A DNA stretch of 64,000 bases from a bacterium (GTDB lineage Bacteria; Patescibacteriota; Minisyncoccia; Minisyncoccales; Minisyncoccaceae), in assembly GCA_023228085.1 (NCBI GenBank), contig JALOBW010000002.1:124001-188000 (forward strand), in the 5' to 3' direction. The notes below the pieces were generated by a model. It had not been told where the DNA came from. It searched no databases and worked only from the letters and a program-made list of their open reading frames with translations. A program made the position numbers and the translations under genes. Shown piece by piece: positions 25,297-33,768 of the stretch; the first letter of the stretch is position 1; the number at the start of each line of letters is the position of its first letter.

Positions 25297-26382
25297 TTAA
25301 AATTGAGACATAAGTTTTATAGCAACGCCAAGCATTGCAAGAATAACGCTTACAAACCAAAATCTCATAGTTATTTGGTATGGCTTCCAGCCGATTGCTT
25401 CTAAATGATGATGAATAGGAGTTGATAACCAAATTTTTTTCTTCCTGAATTTTTTTGACATTAATTGAATAATAACTGATCCTGTTTCAACAACAAGGAC
25501 TCCCCCAATTATCGGTAAGACTGCAACCGAATCAATAAGAAATGCAATAACTGCCATTGTCATTGTGAGTCCAAGCGCCCCAGTTTCACCCATATAGAAT
25601 TTTGCTGGTGGAATATTAAACCACAGAAAGCTAAAGAGGGCGCCAAAGATTAGCATGCAGAAAGCAGCTAAATCGTACTGTCCCTGGAATAATGCTATTA
25701 CTGCGAAAGCAGCAAAAATAGAACTAAATGTTCCGCCAGCAAGTCCATCAATACCATCAACAACACCACTTGACCAAGAAGCCAAACCAACTATTACAAA
25801 AAGAAGTATATATAGTAATCCTAAATAAATTTCAATTCCTGTTGGAAAATTATATATTAATGGAATAGTAATAGCCGAATATCCAAGTTTAAAATAAAGC
25901 CAAGATCCTCCAATAAGACCGATAAGAATAACAAACAGCATTCTAGTTCTAAAGGTTAGTCCGCCGCCAATATATTTGCCCTTACCATAGACAACCGAAA
26001 TATCATCTAGTAATCCAATAATTGATGCAGTAAATAACGCAAACATAGGAATCCATGTTTGCTCCCTTGAAAGAAAGTTAAGATTTTTGATCCACCATAA
26101 ATCAGTAAGTGAACTTATTATAAGTGTAAAAATTAAAACAATTAAAACACTACCCCAAATAACCAAGCCTCCTCCTCTCGGAACAGTTGTTTCTTTCTCG
26201 CTATGCATACTTAAGAAAACTGTTGCTTCAGTTCCATCAATTGTTTTTTCTCTAGGCTTTTTCTTCCAGAATTTTATTTTTATTAAAAAAGGAATTAAGT
26301 ATTTGGCTAAAATAAAACCGGCTATTGACGATGCAACCGTTAAAACTAAAATTTTAATAATACTGAAAGTTAAAAAGTCCAT
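25297..26382 (-). CDS. mraY: Phospho-MurNAc-pentapeptide transferase
   Basis: MraY, 361 aa from the ATG at 26380-26382, which has GGTG six bases upstream; a TTG at 26394 is less likely. It transfers phospho-MurNAc-pentapeptide to undecaprenyl phosphate (lipid I). About ten helices; signatures are TVPRGGGLVIW near residue 65, the Asp pair FALFTASIIGLLDD, NGVVDGIDGLAGG-like SGVVDGIDGLAGGT near 205, FMYMGETGALGLT-like KFYMGETGALGL near 265, and the HHH segment STPIHHHLEAIGW near 325. Part of the cell wall operon. Confidence 0.96.
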   Translation of the reverse strand: MDFLTFSIIKILVLTVASSIAGFILAKYLIPFLIKIKFWKKKPREKTIDGTEATVFLSMHSEKETTVPRGGGLVIWGSVLIVLIFTLIISSLTDLWWIKNLNFLSREQTWIPMFALFTASIIGLLDDISVVYGKGKYIGGGLTFRTRMLFVILIGLIGGSWLYFKLGYSAITIPLIYNFPTGIEIYLGLLYILLFVIVGLASWSSGVVDGIDGLAGGTFSSIFAAFAVIALFQGQYDLAAFCMLIFGALFSFLWFNIPPAKFYMGETGALGLTMTMAVIAFLIDSVAVLPIIGGVLVVETGSVIIQLMSKKFRKKKIWLSTPIHHHLEAIGWKPYQITMRFWFVSVILAMLGVAIKLMSQF

Positions 26383-26387
26383 AAAAT

Positions 26388-27323
26388 TCACCAAATAAAT
26401 TGATTATAGGTCCATGCTTTAAAGTTCTTTGCTTCCCCAAATCTATCTTCGGCTCCCATAATAATGCTAATTATATAATTTTTTTCAAAAAATGAGAAAT
26501 TAGGAGGACGAGAAATGATTACTAAGCAACCCTTTGCTTTTTCGGTGAATCCAGTTTTACCCCATATAAAATCGCTATCTTCAGCTAAAAGGACGTTTGT
26601 ATTGTTAGAAGTTCTTAGATTGCCGTTTTCATTAAAAATACTGTACTCTGATTTTGATAATATATTCGCTATAAGTGGATAATTGTTTATTATATGCATA
26701 ACTAATGTCCCTATATCATTTGGAGAAGTTGTATTTGTTTCTTCATTATCCTCTATATCCAGACCTGTCGGATTCAAATATTTAGTATTTTTCATTTTAA
26801 ATATTTCTGCCTTTTTATTCATCATTCTAATAAAACGTTCGCGTCCAATTTTATTTGCAAAAACTTCCGCAGCTTCGTTGTTTGATTCTACTAACATTAT
26901 GTAAAGAAGGTTCTTTACTGTATAGACATCATTTTCAACAAGTTTTTTAGGATCACCTTCGGTATTAATTGATTTTTCATCAATTACAATTTTCTCCTCC
27001 AGCTTATAATTATCAATTACAACTATGGCGGTCATAAGTTTGGTTATTGATGCCATAGGAAAAGATGAATCACTATTTAATTCAAAAAGATTTTTTCTTT
27101 TTTCGTTATTAACGAGAGATACTAATGATGCGGATGAATTAGAACTTACATTGCTCTGATATCTTTTTTTGATTGGATAAATATCTCTCTCTCCACGCAA
27201 AAAAGAAATAAGCTTATCGCTATTTTTTTGATATTCATAGTCATTAGGGTTGAAAAAAGCTCCTACCGTTAAAAAAACTGCAAAAAGAAGAACGAATATA
27301 ATATTAGAATATTTCTTGCTCAT
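26388..27323 (-). CDS. D-Ala-D-Ala carboxypeptidase (DacA-type PBP)
   Basis: 311 aa, peptidase S11 family. An N-terminal membrane helix or signal (NIIFVLLFAVFLTVGAFF) is followed by the penicillin-binding triad: SxxK as MASITKLMTAIVV near residue 95, SxN as VESNNEAAE near 150, and KTG as IWGKTGFTEKAKG near 255. It trims D-Ala from pentapeptide outside the membrane. It is shorter than E. coli DacA, lacking the C-terminal beta domain and amphipathic anchor, so the N-terminal helix is the likely anchor. Five bases separate its stop from the mraY start. Confidence 0.92.
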   Translation of the reverse strand: MSKKYSNIIFVLLFAVFLTVGAFFNPNDYEYQKNSDKLISFLRGERDIYPIKKRYQSNVSSNSSASLVSLVNNEKRKNLFELNSDSSFPMASITKLMTAIVVIDNYKLEEKIVIDEKSINTEGDPKKLVENDVYTVKNLLYIMLVESNNEAAEVFANKIGRERFIRMMNKKAEIFKMKNTKYLNPTGLDIEDNEETNTTSPNDIGTLVMHIINNYPLIANILSKSEYSIFNENGNLRTSNNTNVLLAEDSDFIWGKTGFTEKAKGCLVIISRPPNFSFFEKNYIISIIMGAEDRFGEAKNFKAWTYNQFIW

Positions 27324-27340
27324 TTTTTTATCTTATAAAA

Positions 27341-27364
27341 AGAAAATAGCCATACTAAATGGCT
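27341..27364 (-). terminator. Terminator between response regulator and DD-carboxypeptidase
   Basis: On the minus strand AGCCAT and ATGGCT pair around a 5-base loop, followed by ATTTTCTTTTT. It lies after the response regulator stop and before the carboxypeptidase start. Confidence 0.6.
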
Positions 27365-27370
27365 TTTCTA

Positions 27371-27748
27371 CTATTTTATGTGATCCTTTAATTGCTTAAG
27401 GATTTCTGCTGGATTAAAGTTTGATTTTATAAGATAATCTATTGCTCCTAATTCTAATGCTCTTGTTTTTGTTTCTGAATCATCAAAATTTGATAATACG
27501 ATTACTGGAATTTTAGCGATATCTACGATTTCTTCCCGTTTTTCTAAAAACTTGAGTCCGTTTTCCTTTGGAAGAAGAATATCCAATACGATCAAATCGG
27601 GCTTTTCCTTTTTTGCGATTTTTAAACCTCCTTCTACGTCAATACTGTTAAAAACTTCAAATCCTGCTTTTGAAAATTTGAATTTATACATTTCAAACAG
27701 TATTTTTTCATCTTCAATGATAAGTATTTTTTTCACGTTTTTGGTCAT
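27371..27748 (-). CDS. Stand-alone response regulator receiver domain
   Basis: 125 aa, one CheY-like receiver domain without output domain. The acidic pocket (ILIIEDEKIL), phospho-acceptor Asp in DLIVLDILLPKENG near residue 57, the Ser/Thr position (VIVLSNFDD) and the Lys of YLIKSNF near residue 107 are all present. No histidine kinase is found in the window, so its partner is unknown. It lies upstream of the cell wall cluster but is separated from it by a terminator. Confidence 0.93.
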   Translation of the reverse strand: MTKNVKKILIIEDEKILFEMYKFKFSKAGFEVFNSIDVEGGLKIAKKEKPDLIVLDILLPKENGLKFLEKREEIVDIAKIPVIVLSNFDDSETKTRALELGAIDYLIKSNFNPAEILKQLKDHIK

Positions 27749-27809
27749 TTATTATAACTATTGTGCTTTTTTATATTATAATTCAGATTCTAAAAATGAG
27801 CAATCGCTA

Positions 27810-28175
27810 AAAACTAGTAACTAGTAATTAGTAATTCGTAATTAATTTAAAATTAGGGATTAGTAATTCGTAATTAGTAATCAGTACCTTGTTGCTTACT
27901 TCGTAAGCTTAGAGAATTTTTATAGATTCCCGCCTTCGCGGGAATGACAAGCGAAGAAATTAATCACCTTCGTCCACCTGCGGCGAGACAAGCCCTCCAT
28001 AGGCGGGTAAACGGGAATGACAAAGAGGTAAAAGATTGCTTCACCTCTACAGAGGTTCGCAATGACAAAGGGATTAGTAATTAGTTCATCCTACGCTTTC
28101 CTTTGAGCTACGGCAAACAAGAAAGCTTCGGAATGGCACAGTTAGTACTTTGTTGCTTGTGCTGAAAACTAAAGG
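27810..28175. repeat. REP-like intergenic repeats between murC and the response regulator
   Basis: An AT block of repeated AGTAATTAGTAATTCG units, hairpin GCTTAC-TTC-GTAAGC near 27899, then GATTCCCGCCTTCGCGGGAATGAC, a GC-rich insert, the GATTGCTTCACC...GCAATGACA palindrome and a degraded second copy to 28170. No gene is seen in this 438-bp gap. Confidence 0.7.
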
Positions 28176-28186
28176 CATCATAAATA

Positions 28187-29485
28187 TTAGGAGAGTTCGC
28201 AGGAACCAGTTATTTCTTTTTTGATTTTTTGGCTTATAGCGTAAATGGTTCCAGCACCCATCATAATCACAACATCATAATCGGCTATTTCGTTGGTTAT
28301 TCTTTGATAATCATCAAGATATACGCATCTTTGGTCTAATATTTTTTCGCTTAGCACTTTTGAATTGTATTTTTCTTTTAATTTATCGTTTCCTTCACGA
28401 CCAACAACATCATAAACAGGCAAAAGAACTAACTTGTCTATGTTTTTTTCATTTAAATTGTCTTTAAAAGCATAAATAAAATCATCAAAAAGATTATATG
28501 TTCTTTGATATTGATGTGGTTCATAAACGCAACAAATCTTTTCGTTTTTATATTTTTCTCTAACCGCATTTAAGGTGGTGTTTATTTCGGTCGGATGGTG
28601 AGCATAATCATCAATAAAAATATAACTGCCAACATTTGAAGTATCAAATCTTCGCCAAGATCCTTTGAATTTTGAAAGAGATTTTAAAATAACATCTTCT
28701 TCTATTCCAAGAATCTGTCCGATCTTAAATGTTATGAGTGCATCCAAGATAATATGCTTTCCTGGGAGTTGTATTATCTGTTTAATCTTTTGGATTTCTT
28801 CGTCTTCTAAAGAAAAATTTACTTCTTTTCCGTTTGCTTTTATGTCTAATCCTCTTTCTTTCACAAGGAAACCATCGCTTTGTATGTGTAAGGCAAATTC
28901 CTTGAAGGCTTTTTTAATATTATCTAAGGATTTATAGTAATCTAGGTGATCAGCTTCTATATTGGTGATAACTCCTATTTGTGGATAATAGTTTAGGAAG
29001 GCGGCTTCATGCTCACAGGCTTCAATAACCATATATTTTGATTTTCCAGCTCTAAAATTAGTGTTATCAAATTCTTTAAGTTTTGTTCCAACAATTACTG
29101 TTGGGTCCAAGCCAGCTTCAATTAATAAAAGTCCGATCATTGATGTGGTTGTACTTTTCCCGTGTGTACCCGATACTGCAATTGTAAAATAATTTTTTGT
29201 TAATTCACCTAATGCTTCAGCATAGGTTAATAATTTTAGTCCTCTTTGTCTTGCTTCTTCTGTTTCGGGATTATTTTCGGCAGCAGTTGTATATATGACC
29301 TCTGTACAATTTTCGGGCAAGTTCTCTTTTTTTTGTCCAATAAAAATATTAGCACCAGCTCTTCTCAACGTTTCAAGAAGTTCTGAATCATAAGCGTCTG
29401 ATCCTGTAATTTTTTCTCCTTTTTCTAGATAGAATTTGGCTAAAGCTGAAATTCCGATTCCGCCTATACCGATAAAGTATTTCAT
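28187..29485 (-). CDS. murC: UDP-MurNAc-L-alanine ligase
   Basis: MurC, 432 aa, full length. It adds L-Ala to UDP-MurNAc, the first step of the stem peptide. The Rossmann loop GIGGIGISALAKFYL at the N-terminus, the ATP loop VSGTHGKSTTTSMIGLLL near residue 105, EACEHEAAFLNYYPQ, NIEADHLDYYKS and DDYAHHPTEI near 295 identify it. It lies 438 bp upstream of the rest of the cell wall cluster on the same strand, with repeats between. Confidence 0.97.
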   Translation of the reverse strand: MKYFIGIGGIGISALAKFYLEKGEKITGSDAYDSELLETLRRAGANIFIGQKKENLPENCTEVIYTTAAENNPETEEARQRGLKLLTYAEALGELTKNYFTIAVSGTHGKSTTTSMIGLLLIEAGLDPTVIVGTKLKEFDNTNFRAGKSKYMVIEACEHEAAFLNYYPQIGVITNIEADHLDYYKSLDNIKKAFKEFALHIQSDGFLVKERGLDIKANGKEVNFSLEDEEIQKIKQIIQLPGKHIILDALITFKIGQILGIEEDVILKSLSKFKGSWRRFDTSNVGSYIFIDDYAHHPTEINTTLNAVREKYKNEKICCVYEPHQYQRTYNLFDDFIYAFKDNLNEKNIDKLVLLPVYDVVGREGNDKLKEKYNSKVLSEKILDQRCVYLDDYQRITNEIADYDVVIMMGAGTIYAISQKIKKEITGSCELS

Positions 29486-29489
29486 ATTT

Positions 29490-29615
29490 TAAAATAGTAA
29501 CTAGTAATTAGTAATTCGTAATTAGTACTTTGTAGCTTTCTTGTAGAAAGCTTAATGCATCTTATTAGATTCCCAACTAGGATTATCTTTGATAATCAAT
29601 CGGGAATGACAGGGG
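29490..29615. repeat. REP-like intergenic repeat
   Basis: One full copy: AT block, hairpin AGCTTTC-TTGTA-GAAAGCT near 29531, CATCTTATTAGATT, then the long-loop palindrome GATTCCCAAC...CGGGAATGAC with an inner GATTATC/GATAATC stem. Confidence 0.75.
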
Positions 29616-29625
29616 TGTAGGTTAT

Positions 29626-30207
29626 TTATTCAAAAGGGAAACTTTTTAATACATAATATTCTGGTCCGCTTTTTTTGAGGACACTTTCCATAATTTCTAC
29701 TGACTTTACAGAAAACCCATATCCGAGATATTTCTCAATCTCTGGAACTTCTTCTGGATTGATTTTTTTGAATTGCCATTGAGTAATTCTGCCCAATGTT
29801 ATATGGGGAGTAAATTTTTTATCAACCTCAGCGTTATAGCCATTATTTAAAATTGAGTTCTCAATGCTTGTTTGTAAATTCATTAATTCTTTTGTTTTTT
29901 CTAAATTTCCCCATATCATTTTCGGATTCTTTGCATCGGGACCAAATTTAATATCAGTGATTTGTAAATCAAAATTTTCAGTCTTCTGAATCGCATTGTT
30001 AGTTATTTTAAATATATCAAGCAATTCCATGTCATCAATTTCTCCAACAAAAAGAACTGTGCAATGCAAGTTTTCTTTTTTTGTCCATTTAATTGGAGAA
30101 AAATCAAAAGAATAGATGAATTTCTGATCAATCTCTTTTTGAATTGTTAAAAGATTGTTTTTGATTTTTTCTCCTAGATTAATAGCTATAAAGATTCTTT
30201 TTTTCAT
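29626..30207 (-). CDS. thpR: RNA 2',3'-cyclic phosphodiesterase
   Basis: 193 aa from the ATG at 30205-30207 (MKKRIFIAINL), the usual start for the family. The two HxT motifs of 2H phosphoesterases are LHCTVLFVG near residue 50 and PHITLGRI near 135, matching the LigT/ThpR family that opens 2',3'-cyclic phosphate ends. The biological substrate is not known. It is isolated between repeat-rich gaps. Confidence 0.9.
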   Translation of the reverse strand: MKKRIFIAINLGEKIKNNLLTIQKEIDQKFIYSFDFSPIKWTKKENLHCTVLFVGEIDDMELLDIFKITNNAIQKTENFDLQITDIKFGPDAKNPKMIWGNLEKTKELMNLQTSIENSILNNGYNAEVDKKFTPHITLGRITQWQFKKINPEEVPEIEKYLGYGFSVKSVEIMESVLKKSGPEYYVLKSFPFE

Positions 30208-30337
30208 TAATCTTAAATTAGCACCACTTTGATAAAACCGCAATAAATTAGGGATGGTGATTAGAAACTAGTATTAGTGACCATCTCACAAGTTCGGAGA
30301 TGTAAATGCTTGTTGAAAAAAAATAGAGGATTTCTCG

Positions 30338-30595
30338 CTACGAAATTCCTCTTTGTTTGTTTAGCCAAGATCTATAGGCTGTTGCTACTCTGTCACGTTC
30401 CTGTTTTGTTCTAAAAACAAGAGTTTGATAGTACCGGCTTCTTGTGATTGCTTTTATTGGTTCAATACCATAAGGGAAAAAGCTTTTTTCACAAACAAGT
30501 TCAAGGCTGGAAGGCTGTTCTGACTCTACTTCTACACCGAAATCTGAGAGTGTAGTCACTCTTGACTTTCTGTTTCCATATGAAGTTGTTGTCAT
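30338..30595 (-). CDS. Small hypothetical protein with consensus promoter and almost no leader
   Basis: 85 aa, not recognised. Basic and polar (NRKSRVTTLSDFG, RTKQERDRVATAYRSWLNKQ), no signal or membrane helix, so probably cytoplasmic. The start is supported by a perfect sigma70 promoter at 30607-30635 whose predicted start point lies only about five bases before the ATG, so the mRNA would be almost leaderless and without a ribosome site. Function unknown. Confidence 0.65.
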   Translation of the reverse strand: MTTTSYGNRKSRVTTLSDFGVEVESEQPSSLELVCEKSFFPYGIEPIKAITRSRYYQTLVFRTKQERDRVATAYRSWLNKQRGIS

Positions 30596-30606
30596 GGTCT
30601 AGAAAT

Positions 30607-30635
30607 ATTATACAATCGCACAGATGATTTGTCAA
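30607..30635 (-). promoter_or_regulatory. Consensus sigma70 promoter
   Basis: On the minus strand TTGACA (30630-30635) and TATAAT (30607-30612) are separated by exactly 17 bases, both perfect consensus boxes. The distance from the -10 box to the ATG of the 85-aa gene is 11 bases. Confidence 0.85.
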
Positions 30636-30730
30636 TATTACAAGCATTAACACTAGCAGTCGGTAATTGTTGGTTTGTAAATAGACTTTGCGATTTTCTT
30701 TCGGTAAACCTGAGGGTATTTTTAAAAATT

Positions 30731-30763
30731 GAGAGGTCGGACCTCCAAAAGGTCCGACCTCTC
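30731..30763 (-). terminator. Perfect 14-bp hairpin downstream of the 45-aa ORF
   Basis: GAGAGGTCGGACCT and its exact complement flank a 5-base loop, followed on the minus strand by AATTTTTAAAAA. It is the strongest hairpin in this gap and lies 31 bases after the stop of the small ORF at 30794. Confidence 0.7.
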
Positions 30764-30793
30764 ACATTTAAAATATTTAAAAAAAGAAATGCT

Positions 30794-30931
30794 TTACGTG
30801 TTTGTAAGGCATTTAAGATAAAAAGCAGAAAGAGTCTGCTGACTTCCATCAAACTGATACAATTTTGTTTGTATTGTTCCATCGTCTTTGGCAGTCTCGT
30901 TCTCTGTAGCAGTTTCTGTTTCTATTTCCAT
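30794..30931 (-). CDS. Very small acidic protein, 45 aa
   Basis: Start at the ATG 30929-30931 with AGGGG nine bases upstream; the longer frame to 30997 has no comparable site. The protein begins MEIETETATENETAKDDG and is Glu/Thr-rich and acidic, ending LSAFYLKCLTNT. The ribosome site and the following terminator support a real gene; function unknown. The rest of the gap 30596-31061 holds the two regulatory elements listed and AT-rich DNA. Confidence 0.5.
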   Translation of the reverse strand: MEIETETATENETAKDDGTIQTKLYQFDGSQQTLSAFYLKCLTNT

Positions 30932-31021
30932 TTTTTTAACCCCTGAAGTTTCTGAAGAGATAATATCATATCTTTTTTGAAAAAACAAAATTGACAAATT
31001 TATAAAAATTTTTTGTAATTA

Positions 31022-31049
31022 TTGTTAATATTAAATTTTTTGCTATAAT
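31022..31049 (+). promoter_or_regulatory. Promoter of the PHP gene, extended -10
   Basis: TTGTTA (31022-31027), 16 bases, then TGCTATAAT with a perfect -10 box at 31044-31049. The ATG follows 12 bases later, so the leader would be about five bases. Confidence 0.7.
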
Positions 31050-31061
31050 GCAAAAAAACAA

Positions 31062-31718
31062 ATGAAGATAGATTTACATTGCCATACTTTTTTTTCAAAT
31101 GATGGGACATCCTCGGTAAAAAAAATAATAGAAGAAGGAAAACGAAAAGGAATTGATGGAGTTGCCATTACGGATCATGAAAACACTGATGCTTGGGAAG
31201 AAGCTGTTTTTTGGGGGAAAAAACTTGAGTTTGAAATAATACTCGGCGAAGAGATTAAAAGCTCTGAGGGGGACATTTTGGGGCTTTTTATGACGAAAAA
31301 TATTAATGGTAAAGGTAAAAGTCCTGAATGGATAATTGAAAAAATAAAAGAGCAAGGGGGCTTAACTATTATCCCCCATCCATTTCATGAATTTGAAGGA
31401 TTTAAAAATTCTTTAGAAAAATACGTGAAACTAATTGATGGCATTGAAACTTTTAACGGACGACGACCATTTAATAAGGGCGACAACTTGGCTAAAAGCT
31501 TTGCTGAAAAATTCAATCTACCAAAAATAGGAGGAAGCGATTCCCATTACTACAAGACTGTTGGGAATACTTATACTGAGTGCAAGGCTAATAATCTTGA
31601 AGATTATAAAAAACAACTAAAGGAAGGAAATACAATAATATACGGACAAAAAGCGCCACTAAGATATATAGTATTTCCCCTATTAAAAAAAGCTGGATTA
31701 ATAAAAAAACCTATATAA
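31062..31718 (+). CDS. PHP-domain metal-dependent phosphoesterase
   Basis: 218 aa. The PHP metal-binding motifs are visible: DLHCHTFFSNDG at the N-terminus, ITDHENTDAWEEA near residue 40, IIPHPFHEF near 108, and GGSDSHYYKTVGNTYTE near 165. These His and Asp residues bind two or three metals in enzymes such as histidinol phosphatase and nucleoside 3',5'-bisphosphatase. The short length without extra domains suggests a small-molecule phosphoesterase; substrate unknown. It has its own promoter and terminator. Confidence 0.88.
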   Translation: MKIDLHCHTFFSNDGTSSVKKIIEEGKRKGIDGVAITDHENTDAWEEAVFWGKKLEFEIILGEEIKSSEGDILGLFMTKNINGKGKSPEWIIEKIKEQGGLTIIPHPFHEFEGFKNSLEKYVKLIDGIETFNGRRPFNKGDNLAKSFAEKFNLPKIGGSDSHYYKTVGNTYTECKANNLEDYKKQLKEGNTIIYGQKAPLRYIVFPLLKKAGLIKKPI

Positions 31719-31746
31719 AAACAAGCAGTGTTATCTGCTTGTTTTT
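31717..31746 (+). terminator. Terminator of the PHP gene
   Basis: AAAAACAAGCAG and CTGCTTGTTTTT form a 12-bp stem with a 6-base loop, ending in T residues right after the stop codon. Confidence 0.85.
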
Positions 31747-31748
31747 AT

Positions 31749-31912
31749 GTACTAGGGGTTAGTAACTAGTAATTAGTAACTAGTAATTAGTAACTAGTAC
31801 TTTGTTGCTTGCTTCGCAAGCTCTGGGCATCTTATTAGATTCCCGACTAGGATTATCTGTGATAATCAATCGGGAATGACGAACAAGACAAGGGGTTAGT
31901 AATTCGTAATTT
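31749..31912. repeat. REP-like intergenic repeat
   Basis: AT block of alternating AACTAG and AATTAG units, hairpin GCTTGC-TTC-GCAAGC near 31807, CATCTTATTAGATT, then GATTCCCGAC with inner GATTATC/GATAATC and CGGGAATGAC. Confidence 0.75.
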
Positions 31913-31936
31913 ACCATCCTTGCCACTTAAAAAATA

Positions 31937-32605
31937 CTATTTAGAATTAAAGAACTGTATTAAATCGTTCAATGATTCTAAAACTTTATCTGCCGCACTA
32001 AAGTCCTGTTTTTTTGAATGCTCATTAGGAATTGCGAAACAAAAAGCACCAGCATCCTTAGCCGCAATTACGCCAGATTGCGTATCTTCTATTGCTAAAC
32101 ATTGATATCCTTCTAACTGAAAGTGATTAATAGCAGCGAGATAAATATCTGGAGCAGGTTTGCATAGCTTAACATCGTCGGCAGTAAAGATTGTGTTAAA
32201 ATACTTTTCCATATCGCTATTTCTTAACTTCATGACAGTTTCTTCTCTGCTACCACTGGTGCATATAGAGAGTAAAAACGAATTGTCATAAAAAAACTGA
32301 ACCGATTTTCTCGCAAAAGGCATCAATCCTTCAGTGTCCCATTCGGTATATCCAAACAAATTAACGAAAATCTTGTTTTTTTCTTTTATTAATTCTCCTT
32401 TTTTGAAATCTGCATCAAAACGTTTTTTGATATCTTCCTCAATCCATTCTGCGCTCTTCCCCACATATATTGGATACAAAGAAGGATCAATTGATATATT
32501 AAATTTATTTAAGGCTTCATTCCATGCCGCAAGGTGATATCGTTCACTCTTAAATAAGGTTCCATCCAAATCAAAAAGGATCGCCTTTATGTTTTCTTTT
32601 TGCAT
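31937..32605 (-). CDS. HAD-family sugar phosphatase or phosphoglucomutase-like
   Basis: 222 aa. HAD motif I is LFDLDGTLFKSERYH near residue 10, motif II SICTSGSREETV near 115, motif III Lys in KLCKPAPDIYLAA near 148, and motif IV AIEDTQSGVIAAKDAG near 172. A helical cap between motifs I and II puts it in the beta-phosphoglucomutase/phosphatase group (subclass IA). Substrate cannot be told. It has its own RBS and faces the 32692 gene divergently. Confidence 0.9.
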   Translation of the reverse strand: MQKENIKAILFDLDGTLFKSERYHLAAWNEALNKFNISIDPSLYPIYVGKSAEWIEEDIKKRFDADFKKGELIKEKNKIFVNLFGYTEWDTEGLMPFARKSVQFFYDNSFLLSICTSGSREETVMKLRNSDMEKYFNTIFTADDVKLCKPAPDIYLAAINHFQLEGYQCLAIEDTQSGVIAAKDAGAFCFAIPNEHSKKQDFSAADKVLESLNDLIQFFNSK

Positions 32606-32691
32606 TTTAATACTCTTTTATTATCATTTTATTTATTATATAATAGTTTAAGGATTTATGAAAATCAATTTTTTCATTTAAAAAATAACAA

Positions 32692-33183
32692 ATGAGCAAA
32701 CAAAAAGTGCCTGAAAAAGAAAAAAAGGAGGAAAAGAAAGAAACAGATATCCAGATGGTGATTAATCACTTTTTTTTCAGTAAGGGTCTAACTCTTGACG
32801 AAATTAAAGAAAATAGTAAAAAGAAAAAGATAATCTATTCACGATTTACGAGACCAGCAAAAGAATTGATTGAATTAGCTGGATCGGTCAATAAAGCAAA
32901 AGAGGCAATCACCATTGTTGCTAATTGGGCAAAATCGCGAAAACTAGATTATTCAATTGAAACAGTTTTTAAAAAATGGCTTGAGCTTGATAAGTTAAAG
33001 CCAAAAGAAGTTGTCAAAAAACCTTTCTTTATGAACCAACCAATGGTATGGTCGCAAGTAAAGAAGAAGTGGTTTGTAATAGATGATGGCGGTGAATGGC
33101 TAGAATTTGCCGGCAAGGAGTCTCAAATCGTATGGAAGATAGAATCTGAAAGCGATGATGAGAAAAATCCAAAATATTATTAG
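32692..33183 (+). CDS. Conserved hypothetical protein upstream of efp
   Basis: 163 aa. A Lys/Glu-rich N-terminus (EKEKKEEKKETD) precedes a helical region (AKELIELAGSVNKAKEAITIVANWAKSRKLDYSIETVFKKWLEL) and a C-terminal part rich in Trp (QPMVWSQVKKKWFVIDDGGEWLEF). Not recognised beyond that. It ends 18 bp before efp and is probably co-transcribed, which suggests a translation-related role, but this is only context. Confidence 0.8.
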   Translation: MSKQKVPEKEKKEEKKETDIQMVINHFFFSKGLTLDEIKENSKKKKIIYSRFTRPAKELIELAGSVNKAKEAITIVANWAKSRKLDYSIETVFKKWLELDKLKPKEVVKKPFFMNQPMVWSQVKKKWFVIDDGGEWLEFAGKESQIVWKIESESDDEKNPKYY

Positions 33184-33201
33184 TTTTAAGATTCAAAGAA
33201 A

Positions 33202-33768
33202 ATGGCATCATATTCTGAATTAGTAAAAGGAAAAATAATTGTAATTAATGAACAACCTTACGAAATAATAGAAGCAGAAAGTACGTTTAAAGGAAGAGGA
33301 CACTCTTATCTTCAGATGAAATTAAAAAATCTTGTGAATGGATCCGTAATATCTAGATCAGCTCAACCGAGAGATTCTTTTGAGGATGCAGATGTAGATA
33401 AAATGGATGCAAAATTTATTTTTGCAAATAGAGATAAGTGTGTTTTTACGGAAGTAGAAAATCCATCCAAGAGATTTGAAATTGAGATTGATAAAATCGG
33501 AGATGGCTATAAATATCTCAAGGAAGGTGAAATTGTGACAACGATACTTTTTGATGATGAAGTGATCAATGTAATAATTCCTATAAAAGTGAAATTAAAA
33601 GTGACCGAAGTATCTCCAGGAGTTAAGGGAGATAGAGCTTCTAGTGGAACAAAGGTTGTAAAAGTTGAAACTGGATTACAGATAAATGCTCCCCTATTTG
33701 TTGAAGAAGGTGATGTGATTGAGATAAACACAGAAAGTGGAGAATATGTAAGAAGAGTAGTTGACTAA
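33202..33768 (+). CDS. efp: Elongation factor P
   Basis: EF-P, 188 aa, standard three-barrel protein that relieves ribosome stalling at polyproline. The KOW-like domain I, the central and the C-terminal OB domain (ending VRRVVD) are complete. The tip of domain I reads STFKGRGHSYLQMK, so the residue that carries the modification is Arg32 where many bacteria have Lys. The gene is followed directly by two tandem structured RNAs, and the last 20 or so bases of efp are copied between them. Confidence 0.96.
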   Translation: MASYSELVKGKIIVINEQPYEIIEAESTFKGRGHSYLQMKLKNLVNGSVISRSAQPRDSFEDADVDKMDAKFIFANRDKCVFTEVENPSKRFEIEIDKIGDGYKYLKEGEIVTTILFDDEVINVIIPIKVKLKVTEVSPGVKGDRASSGTKVVKVETGLQINAPLFVEEGDVIEINTESGEYVRRVVD

